From Bacteroidota bacterium (lineage in GTDB: Bacteria; Bacteroidota; Bacteroidia; Flavobacteriales; Flavobacteriaceae), in contig JAACDD010000005.1 in NCBI GenBank assembly GCA_009937085.1, positions 1-6,468 of the forward strand: 6,468 bases of DNA. Direction: 5' to 3'. The notes beneath the pieces are model-generated. The model did not search any database and had not been told where the DNA came from. It was given only the letters and a program-made list of their open reading frames with translations. The translations under genes were made by a program, and so were the position numbers. Below are positions 1-5,530 of the stretch, one piece after another (the first letter of the stretch is position 1; every line of letters starts with the position of its first letter).

Positions 1-1710
1 GCGTTTTATATACGATGTGCCCCCACGACCATCTTGGTAAATCATGTTATATATAGTACGCGTATCTTTCTTTTTAAATACAGCAACGTGAATGATATTT
101 TTACCTACAAAGGTTTTGGTATCCACTTTAGTGACCATCATTTTACCATCGGCAGTAAATACAATCACATCGTCAATATCGGCGCAATCGGCAACGTATT
201 CATCTTTGCGCAATGACGTCCCCACAAAACCTTCTTCTCTACTCACATACAGTTTGGTGTTGCGAATAACTACTTTCCGTGCATCTACATCTGCAAAAAC
301 GCTAAGTTCTGTTTTGCGTCCTTTTCCTTCGCCATAGGTCTTTTTCAAGCGTTTGAAATAGGTAATCGCAAAATCTACCAGATGTGCCAAATCATGAGCG
401 ACTTGATTTAATTCTTCTTCAAGGGCTTCGATTTTTTGTTGTGCTTTGTCTAAATCAAATTTTGAAATACGCTTGATGCGGATTTCCGTCAGGCGAATAA
501 CATCCTCATCTGTAACGGCACGCTTTAAGTTTGTGGTATATGGCGCAAGTCCTGCATGAATGGCTTTAAGTACGCCTTCCCACGTTTCTACTTCCTCAAT
601 ATCTCGATAGATACGGTTTTCAATAAAAATACGCTCCAAGGATGCAAAATGCCATTGTTCTTCTAGTTCCTCTTGTTTTACTTCAAGTTCTGAACGCAAC
701 AATTCAAGCGTGTGGTCAGTGGAACGACGAAGCATTTCGGATACCCCAATAAAGTTGGGTTTGTTGTCTTCAATTACACAGCCTAAAGGGGAAATAGAAG
801 TTTCACATGCTGTAAAAGCAAAAAGAGCATCTATGGTTTTATCGGGAGAAACATTTGGGGGAAGAATAATTTTAATTTCAACCGCTGCTGCAGTATTATC
901 TTCAATCTTTTTAATCTTAATTTTTCCTTTTTCGTTTGCTTTTAGAATGGAATCTATCAGCGAAGACGTGGTGGTTGAAAACGGAATTTCAGATATTATT
1001 AGGGTTTGCTTGTCCTGTTGGGTAATCCGTGCACGCACGCGAATTTTACCCCCCCGCAAGCCATCGTTATAGTTGTCGGCATCCATAACGCCACCTGTTG
1101 GGAAATCGGGAACAAGCGTAAAGCGTTTGCCTTGTAAGTGCTTGATAGAAGCGTCTATGAGCTCATTAAAGTTGTGTGGTAAAATTTTGGTAGAAAGCCC
1201 TACCGCGATACCTTCTCCACCTTGCGCCAACAGCATGGGGAATTTTACCGGTAAATGAATCGGTTCTTTTTTACGCCCGTCATACGAAAGTTGCCATTGC
1301 GTAACTTTTGGACTGTATACCACATCGAGAGCAAATTTGGATAGTCGTGCTTCGATGTAACGGGAAGCTGCTGCTGAATCTCCTGTTAGGATATTTCCCC
1401 AGTTTCCTTGCATATCGATGAGCAAATCTTTTTGACCAATCTGCACCATCGCATCTGCAATAGATGCATCGCCGTGTGGGTGATACTGCATGGTGTGTCC
1501 CACAACGTTAGCAACCTTGTTGTAGCGCCCATCGTCTAAGTCTTTCATGGAATGTAGAATACGACGCTGAACGGGTTTAAAACCATCTTCAATAGCCGGT
1601 ACAGCACGTTCCAGAATCACATACGAAGCGTAGTCCAAAAACCAATCTTTGTACATGCCGGTAACGCGAATCAACTGATCGTCTGAAGAAAGGTGCTGCT
1701 CGTCGTTCAT
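1..1710 (-). CDS. parC: DNA topoisomerase IV subunit A (ParC), C-terminus cut by window edge
   Basis: This is the DNA cleavage and rejoining subunit of topoisomerase IV, which works with ParE to unlink daughter chromosomes and relax supercoils in the cytoplasm. I translated the minus strand by hand from 1710 down; the frame stays open to base 1, giving 570 codons. The N-terminal breakage-reunion domain has QRRILHSM (residues 48-55), the quinolone-region block YHPHGDAS (76-83), and SRYIEARLSKFA (116-127) with catalytic Tyr118 after Arg117. A charged, coiled-coil-like stretch (about 330-460) precedes the start of the C-terminal beta-pinwheel domain (for example DVIVFTADGKMMVTKV). No GyrA box (QRRGGKG type) is visible where GyrA would have it, and the partner gene is parE, so ParC is preferred over GyrA. 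From family knowledge, several hundred more residues should lie beyond the left edge. The ATG overlaps the parE stop as ATGA, which suggests translational coupling. I saw no frameshift. Confidence 0.95.
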   Translation of the reverse strand, partial: MNDEQHLSSDDQLIRVTGMYKDWFLDYASYVILERAVPAIEDGFKPVQRRILHSMKDLDDGRYNKVANVVGHTMQYHPHGDASIADAMVQIGQKDLLIDMQGNWGNILTGDSAAASRYIEARLSKFALDVVYSPKVTQWQLSYDGRKKEPIHLPVKFPMLLAQGGEGIAVGLSTKILPHNFNELIDASIKHLQGKRFTLVPDFPTGGVMDADNYNDGLRGGKIRVRARITQQDKQTLIISEIPFSTTTSSLIDSILKANEKGKIKIKKIEDNTAAAVEIKIILPPNVSPDKTIDALFAFTACETSISPLGCVIEDNKPNFIGVSEMLRRSTDHTLELLRSELEVKQEELEEQWHFASLERIFIENRIYRDIEEVETWEGVLKAIHAGLAPYTTNLKRAVTDEDVIRLTEIRIKRISKFDLDKAQQKIEALEEELNQVAHDLAHLVDFAITYFKRLKKTYGEGKGRKTELSVFADVDARKVVIRNTKLYVSREEGFVGTSLRKDEYVADCADIDDVIVFTADGKMMVTKVDTKTFVGKNIIHVAVFKKKDTRTIYNMIYQDGRGGTSYIKR

Positions 1711-3560
1711 GATTCTACTTTATCTAACTCAACTTTTAGGTTGTCGATGATAAACTCTTGTCGTTTGGGTGTGTTTTTACCCATATAAAACGATAACAAC
1801 TCATCAATCGTCATGTTTTTATCTAACATTACAGGATCAAGGCGAATATCATCGCCAATAAAATGCGTAAACTCGTCGGGGGAAATTTCACCCAATCCTT
1901 TAAATCGTGTGATTTCAGCTTGTTTTCCCAGTTCTGTTAAGGCATCAACACGCTCTTGCTCTGAGTAACAGTAAATCGTTTTCTTTTTGTTGCGCACACG
2001 AAATAATGGTGTTTGCAAAATATACAGATGCCCATCTTTGATAAGCTCAGGGAAAAACTGTAAAAAGAAGGTTATCAAAAGTAGCCGAATGTGCATCCCA
2101 TCTACATCCGCATCTGTAGCGATAACGATATTGTTATACCGCAAATCCTCCATGGATTCTTCAATATTCAAAGCGGCTTGCAACAGATTGAACTCCTCGT
2201 TTTCGTACACGATTTTTTTGGACATTCCATAGGAATTCAAGGGCTTTCCACGAAGACTAAACACCGCTTGCGTATTCACATCTCTCGACTTGGTAATAGA
2301 GCCACTTGCCGAGTCGCCCTCCGTAATAAATAGCGTTGATTCCAAACGACGGTCTTTTTTGATATCGCCCAAATGCACACGACAATCCCGTAGTTTTTTA
2401 TTGTGCAGGCTTGCTTTTTTGGCACGCTCACGTGCCAACTTACGAATGCCCGAAAGTTCTTTGCGTTCTTTTTCGGCTTGAAGAATTTTGCGTTGTAACG
2501 CCTCTGCTGTGGGCGCGTTTTTGTGAAGAAAATTATCTAACTGCTTCCCTACAAAATCATTGATGTAGGTACGTACCGTAGGCAAATCTCCACCCATTTC
2601 GGTGGAGCCCAATTTGGTTTTTGTTTGCGACTCAAATACGGGTTCCATGACCTTAATGCTAATCGCAGAAATAATGGATTTACGAATATCAGAGGGATCA
2701 AATTGTTTGCCGTAAAACTCCCGAATGGTTTTTACTAAGGCTTCCCGAAACGCCGTTTGATGCGTTCCTCCTTGCGTGGTATGTTGACCGTTTACAAACG
2801 AGTGATATTCTTCGTTGTACTGGGTTTTACTGTGCGTAATGGCCACTTCAATATCGTTGCCTTTGAGGTGAATTACAGGATAGAGAAAATCTTCTGTGTT
2901 ATTATTGTCTTCCAACAGGTCTTTTAGGCCGTTTTTGGAAATAAATTTTTCGCCGTTAAAAACAATGGTAAGCCCTGGATTTAGGTAGACATAGTTTTTG
3001 AGCATTTTTGCCACATACTCGTGGCGGTAACGGTATTTTTTAAATATGGACTCATCGGGCATAAAAGATACGCCCGTTCCGTTGCGCTTGGAAGATGTAA
3101 TTACTTCGGCGTCTTCCTCCAAGGTTCCTTGGCTAAAACGCGCTACCTTCATTTGTCCTTCACGCACCGAATAGACCGAAAAGTCCATGGAAAGGGCATT
3201 GACGGCTTTGGTACCTACGCCGTTAAGTCCAACCGATTTTTTAAAGGCACGGGAATCGTATTTTCCACCCGTGTTCATTTTAGATACCACATCTACCACT
3301 TTACCCAATGGAATACCACGGCCGTAGTCCCGCACCGAAACCTTTCCTTCAGCAATGTTGATTTCTATGGTTTTGCCAGCGCCCATGACAAACTCATCTA
3401 TGCTGTTGTCTAAGACTTCTTTGAGTAAAATATAAATCCCATCATCTGGGGAAGAACCGTCGCCGAGCTTGCCAATATACATCCCCGGACGCATACGGAT
3501 ATGCTCTTTCCAATCTAAGGAGCGGATATTGTCTTCGTTATACTGCGTGGTTTGTGGCAT
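1707..3560 (-). CDS. parE: DNA topoisomerase IV subunit B (ParE), ATPase subunit
   Basis: This complete 617-residue protein is the ATPase subunit of topoisomerase IV, acting with ParC in the cytoplasm. The GHKL ATPase domain shows KEVLDNSID (47-55; probable general base Glu48, Mg-binding Asn52), DYGRGIP (78-84; Asp79 for adenine) and GLNGVGTKAVNALS (111-124). The transducer domain carries the ATP-contacting QTK loop (QTKTK, 312-316). The TOPRIM domain has EGDSASG (414-420), DADVDG (483-488) and RFKGLGEI (552-559), the usual metal-binding Glu and DxD acidic residues. The length suits the short ParE type; it lacks the insert seen in many GyrB proteins. The start MPQTTQYNED leads directly into the conserved NIRSLDWKEHIRMRPGMYIG block. 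There is no Shine-Dalgarno sequence, which is usual in this phylum. The stop overlaps the parC start (ATGA), so the two are probably one operon. The first ten codons lie in a direct repeat whose second copy sits at 5206-5322. Confidence 0.97.
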   Translation of the reverse strand: MPQTTQYNEDNIRSLDWKEHIRMRPGMYIGKLGDGSSPDDGIYILLKEVLDNSIDEFVMGAGKTIEINIAEGKVSVRDYGRGIPLGKVVDVVSKMNTGGKYDSRAFKKSVGLNGVGTKAVNALSMDFSVYSVREGQMKVARFSQGTLEEDAEVITSSKRNGTGVSFMPDESIFKKYRYRHEYVAKMLKNYVYLNPGLTIVFNGEKFISKNGLKDLLEDNNNTEDFLYPVIHLKGNDIEVAITHSKTQYNEEYHSFVNGQHTTQGGTHQTAFREALVKTIREFYGKQFDPSDIRKSIISAISIKVMEPVFESQTKTKLGSTEMGGDLPTVRTYINDFVGKQLDNFLHKNAPTAEALQRKILQAEKERKELSGIRKLARERAKKASLHNKKLRDCRVHLGDIKKDRRLESTLFITEGDSASGSITKSRDVNTQAVFSLRGKPLNSYGMSKKIVYENEEFNLLQAALNIEESMEDLRYNNIVIATDADVDGMHIRLLLITFFLQFFPELIKDGHLYILQTPLFRVRNKKKTIYCYSEQERVDALTELGKQAEITRFKGLGEISPDEFTHFIGDDIRLDPVMLDKNMTIDELLSFYMGKNTPKRQEFIIDNLKVELDKVES

Positions 3561-3645
3561 GAGGGCTAATTTAAAACATCAGACAGAAATAAAAACAGTA
3601 CTTACGGTAAAGAAATTAACAAATACGAAGGAGGATTGTTAAAAT
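3530..3645. repeat. Direct repeat, left copy (start of parE plus upstream DNA)
   Basis: This 116-base stretch recurs in the same orientation at 5206-5322. Hand alignment gives about 106 identities in 117 columns, with one single-base indel. Identical blocks are 3534-3564 (31 bases, across the parE start codon) and 3567-3606 (40 bases, non-coding). Differences cluster at the outer end (3628-3635). This copy is continuous with intact parE and includes its candidate promoter. The two copies bracket the lipoprotein gene. Confidence 0.93.
3593..3623 (-). promoter_or_regulatory. Candidate Bacteroidota-type promoter for parE-parC
   Basis: Read on the minus strand, TTTG (3623-3620) is followed after exactly 19 bases by TACTGTTT (3600-3593). 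The known Bacteroidota consensus is TTTG-N19-TAnnTTTG. The -33 box and spacing are perfect, while the -7 box keeps TA and part of the T-run but differs at two defined positions. The site would start transcription about 25-30 bases before the parE ATG. In the displaced copy the -33 box reads TTTA (5299-5296) while the -7 box is unchanged. This is a motif match only. Confidence 0.38.
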
Positions 3646-3697
3646 CCTATCCATCAACCACATGAGTGGAACAGGCAGGACAAGTAACGGAGTGCTT

Positions 3698-3727
3698 TTT
3701 GTGTTTTGGTAAATTTTGTTAATTTAG
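3698..3727 (+). promoter_or_regulatory. Candidate plus-strand promoter, divergent from parE
   Basis: TTTG at 3698-3701 is followed after 18 bases by TAATTTAG (3720-3727). This is one mismatch from TAnnTTTG and one base short of the usual 19-base spacing. It would transcribe rightward through a leader of roughly 280 bases into the lipoprotein gene. The downstream box has a counterpart in the second module (TACCTTAG, 5354-5361), which supports it being a kept element. Motif evidence only. Confidence 0.35.
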
Positions 3728-3799
3728 CAATAGACAATCCCTAAGTCTATTCTTCTTTTGAAACCTACACCTTCGCTTTTAGAATTTTTATAGGGAATG
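3720..3799. repeat. Weak extension of the repeat: plus-strand leader, copy 1
   Basis: Beyond the strong repeat, this stretch shares ordered short words with about 5354-5440: TTAGCA (3724 versus 5358), then ACAATCCC versus ACAACCCC exactly 10 bases later in both (3734 versus 5368), TTCGCTTTT (3772 versus 5405), and GGGAAT near the end. The order is kept and the spacings differ modestly. The likely reading is a shared, diverged promoter-leader region. Between 3646 and 3719 I see no similarity to the right side and nothing recognisable beyond the promoter-like -33 box and a 4-bp stem (3658-3669). Confidence 0.6.
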
Positions 3800-3803
3800 T
3801 TTT

Positions 3804-3910
3804 TTGTTAGCAGGAATTCGGCCAGGTTCTTGTGGTCTTCTGAATTCTCGAGTAAACTCGACGTTCAAAACCCCAAACCTAACTCCGTTTAGCGGGGTCG
3901 TTATAAGCAA
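3804..3910. other. Hairpin-rich leader patch ending in GTTATAAGCAA
   Basis: This relatively GC-rich patch sits upstream of the lipoprotein gene. It contains the inverted repeat TCGAGT-aa-ACTCGA (3848-3861) and a second possible fold, CTAAC (3879-3883) with GTTTAG (3887-3892), flanked by CCCC (3871-3874) and GGGG (3894-3897). It ends at GTTATAAGCAA (3900-3910), close to GTTATCTGCAA at 5510-5520 after the other hairpin patch. No U-run follows either hairpin, so neither looks like a terminator. The role is unknown: a recombination-site remnant, an RNA leader and a dispersed repeat are all possible. The remaining 3911-4016 is AT-rich, with one small inverted repeat GGTTT-tat-AAACC (3946-3958). 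Confidence 0.45.
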
Positions 3911-4016
3911 GAAGAAAATGGCAATACACAAAAAATGGATTAGGTGGTTTTATAAACCTTTAACCCCATTTGAAATAATTGTATAAAACAATAGAAATAT
4001 AAAAAACATACAACTT

Positions 4017-5198
4017 ATGAAAAATAGATTTTTAACATACCCCATTTACTTGCTTCTAGTTATATTGTTTTTAGTTTCTTGTATTAAAGATGATAATAGT
4101 ATAGACTACACTCTTGTTAACGACTTAGAATTATTAAGCTTTGAAGCAGTAAATTTTAAGAATGTAGTAATCAATGGCAGCAATATTACTGCAGATTATA
4201 TTTTCACTGGCACTACTGTAAACGATTTAAATTGGACCGTTGTTCCTTCTCTTATTTTTAATGAATTAGTTGGAGTAACGGTAAGCCCTTCTTTAGATGA
4301 AGAAGTTGATTTTTCAGAGCCTGTAACATATACAATTACAGATTGTGAGGGAAACACTAAGCTATATACCATAACAATAACTACCTATATTAGCTTTAAA
4401 GCAAGCTTTTATAACAACAATTACAACAATAGTACTAATGCATTTACAGCTACTAAAATAGATGCTACAGTAGATGTATATAGAGATGGAACCTTAATCC
4501 ATAACCTTATTTTAGAAGCAGACTCTAACGAACCACATCGTATTCAAATCCCAAATGAAAGCGTTGATTTTGATATGGTTTTTAAACACGATTCAGCACA
4601 TATTTATGTGCCTGCAAATTGGTCTGTAAACGATTTATTAGAAAGTAATATAGAAAATGCTTCTGACAAGGATTTTAATATTCTCACCGATATAGGAGTT
4701 GTTACACAAGCCACAACCAGACAATTTTCAATAATTCCAAGTGACACAGAATCAATAATAGGCGATTATGTAACCAATATAACAGATGCCTTTATTTTTG
4801 TTGATGAAGTTGATGGTAAATATAAATTAGATCATTCTTATCGTTGGGCAGAAGTGCTTCTAGAAGATTTTAATAATTGTGATTTAGGCTTAGATTTTTG
4901 CGCTATAAATAGAGGCCATATACTTCTTCCTGTAGTTGTTGATCCCAGGCAACATGAAAATCTTACAGAAGATTCTTGGATCGATATGTCCGTTTATGTT
5001 TTTAGATTTCCGCCTTTTTCATCATTACGAAAGAGTAACCCATTTACAGGAGCATTTTATGATGACTCCAATTATACTACAGGTATGACTAAAGCAATGC
5101 TAAAAGTAATGAGTGGCAAAAAGTATTATTTTTATTCCGCAGATTCGTCTGTATCTGATACTTATTTTGGTCTTAGTACAGAGCTAGTTGAGGACTAG
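4017..5198 (+). CDS. Surface-type lipoprotein with N-terminal DUF5018-like beta domain; function unknown
   Basis: This is a complete 393-residue protein. Residues 1-21 form a type II signal peptide (basic MKNR, hydrophobic YLLLVILFL), and the lipobox LVSC places the acylated cysteine at position 22. The next residues, IKDDNS, match the Lys-acidic pattern of the Bacteroidota lipoprotein export signal, so display on the outer face of the outer membrane is likely. Residues about 38-123 look like the beta-sandwich repeat of many Bacteroidota surface lipoproteins (DUF5018-like): VTVSPS, then DFSEPVTYTITDCEGNTKLY and an ITI strand. Residues 124-393 are rich in Asn, Asp and aromatics, with Cys288 and Cys295 close together; I do not recognise them. 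The AT-rich upstream stretch AAAAAACATACAACTT has no Shine-Dalgarno sequence. The gene lies between the two copies of the parE-start repeat, its stop eight bases before the second copy. One sampled line of 60 bases (4381-4440) has 16 G/C against 30 in a parE line (2401-2460), consistent with acquisition. A substrate or partner cannot be named. Confidence 0.9.
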   Translation: MKNRFLTYPIYLLLVILFLVSCIKDDNSIDYTLVNDLELLSFEAVNFKNVVINGSNITADYIFTGTTVNDLNWTVVPSLIFNELVGVTVSPSLDEEVDFSEPVTYTITDCEGNTKLYTITITTYISFKASFYNNNYNNSTNAFTATKIDATVDVYRDGTLIHNLILEADSNEPHRIQIPNESVDFDMVFKHDSAHIYVPANWSVNDLLESNIENASDKDFNILTDIGVVTQATTRQFSIIPSDTESIIGDYVTNITDAFIFVDEVDGKYKLDHSYRWAEVLLEDFNNCDLGLDFCAINRGHILLPVVVDPRQHENLTEDSWIDMSVYVFRFPPFSSLRKSNPFTGAFYDDSNYTTGMTKAMLKVMSGKKYYFYSADSSVSDTYFGLSTELVED

Positions 5199-5200
5199 CA

Positions 5201-5236
5201 TTATATGTTTTCGTTATACTGCGTGGTTTGTGGCAT
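5201..5236 (-). pseudogene. Displaced parE start fragment (11 codons)
   Basis: On the minus strand, ATG at 5236 opens MPQTTQYNENI followed by TAA at 5203-5201. The first nine residues are identical to ParE, after which Asp10 becomes Asn and the frame stops. The rest of parE is absent; the sequence runs straight into the end of the lipoprotein gene on the other strand. This is a relic of a gene start left by insertion or duplication. It could still be transcribed if its upstream promoter works. Confidence 0.85.
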
Positions 5237-5322
5237 GAGGTTTAATTTAAAACATCAGACAGAAATAAAAACAGTACTTACGTTAAATAAATTAATAAAT
5301 ACGCCGTTGGAATTGTTAAAAT
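5206..5322. repeat. Direct repeat, right copy (displaced parE start plus upstream DNA)
   Basis: This is the second copy of the repeat at 3530-3645, same orientation, about 91% identical by hand alignment. Its 40-base core 5243-5282 is identical to 3567-3606. It begins eight bases after the lipoprotein stop codon. The candidate parE -33 box has changed from TTTG to TTTA here (5299-5296), while the -7 box is kept. Confidence 0.93.
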
Positions 5323-5353
5323 AAAGTTGAGTCATCGCACGATATTTTTTTTT

Positions 5354-5361
5354 TACCTTAG
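5354..5361 (+). promoter_or_regulatory. Possible plus-strand -7 box, copy 2
   Basis: TACCTTAG is one mismatch from TAnnTTTG and aligns with TAATTTAG at 3720-3727. It lies at the end of a run of ten T bases (5345-5354). The nearest upstream TTG (5327-5329) is 24 bases away, too far for the usual 19, so the -33 element is poor. It would drive the gene beginning at 5531 after a leader of about 165 bases. Confidence 0.25.
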
Positions 5362-5440
5362 CATTAAACAACCCCGAATTGTTGACGTTAAAGACTTGGC
5401 CTAATTCGCTTTTTATATTTTTTACAGTTTAGGGGAATTG
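5354..5440. repeat. Weak extension of the repeat: plus-strand leader, copy 2
   Basis: This is the counterpart of 3720-3799. It shares, in order, TTAGCA, ACAACCCC (ACAATCCC on the left), TTCGCTTTT and GGGGAAT. Similarity fades after about 5440, where each module enters its own hairpin-rich patch. The segment 5323-5353 between the strong and weak repeats does not match the left side. Confidence 0.6.
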
Positions 5441-5445
5441 GATAT

Positions 5446-5520
5446 GCCTGCCTGCCGCAGCTAGGCGAAGCCCATAAAAGGCGGATATACGATATTCGTA
5501 TATCTACAAGTTATCTGCAA
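5446..5520. other. Hairpin-rich leader patch ending in GTTATCTGCAA
   Basis: This compact structured patch lies just before the gene at 5531. It holds GCCT (5446-5449) with AGGC (5463-5466) around CTG-ccg-CAG (5452-5460), then GGC-gaa-GCC (5464-5472), GCC (5470-5472) with GGC (5480-5482), and a clean 8-bp inverted repeat GATATACG-atatt-CGTATATC (5484-5504). It ends with GTTATCTGCAA (5510-5520), which matches the left patch's GTTATAAGCAA at nine of eleven positions and lies only 10 bases before the start codon. The function is unknown. Confidence 0.5.
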
Positions 5521-5530
5521 TTACCAAAAC

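Noticed and set aside
3021..3413. Plus-strand open frame of 130 codons inside parE
   Set aside because: It lies wholly antisense to the strongly conserved ATPase domain of parE and matches nothing recognisable. It is a shadow frame, as are the other plus-strand frames inside parE and parC.
3871..3910. Rho-independent terminator or complete integron attC site
   Set aside because: The CCCC/GGGG hairpin has no U-run after it, so it is not a typical terminator. For attC, no left-end core complementary to GTTAT was found at a suitable distance, and no integrase is present.
3804..3986. Open frame of 60 codons (TTG start) across the lipoprotein leader
   Set aside because: It reads straight through the hairpin patch and its core word, starts with TTG, has no supporting start signal and gives a low-complexity basic peptide. 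It is more likely a by-product of a structured non-coding element.
3969..3999. Promoter immediately upstream of the lipoprotein gene (TTTG at 3969-3972)
   Set aside because: The spacing of 19 bases leads to TAGAAATA, which keeps only the TA of TAnnTTTG. In such AT-rich DNA this is expected by chance.
3646..5205. Insertion sequence or transposon
   Set aside because: There is no transposase, no terminal inverted repeats and no short target-site duplication. The flanking repeat is a long stretch of host gene start, not an element end.
5345..5354. T-run as a terminator for the lipoprotein gene
   Set aside because: No stable hairpin directly precedes the ten T bases, and the run abuts a promoter-like box.
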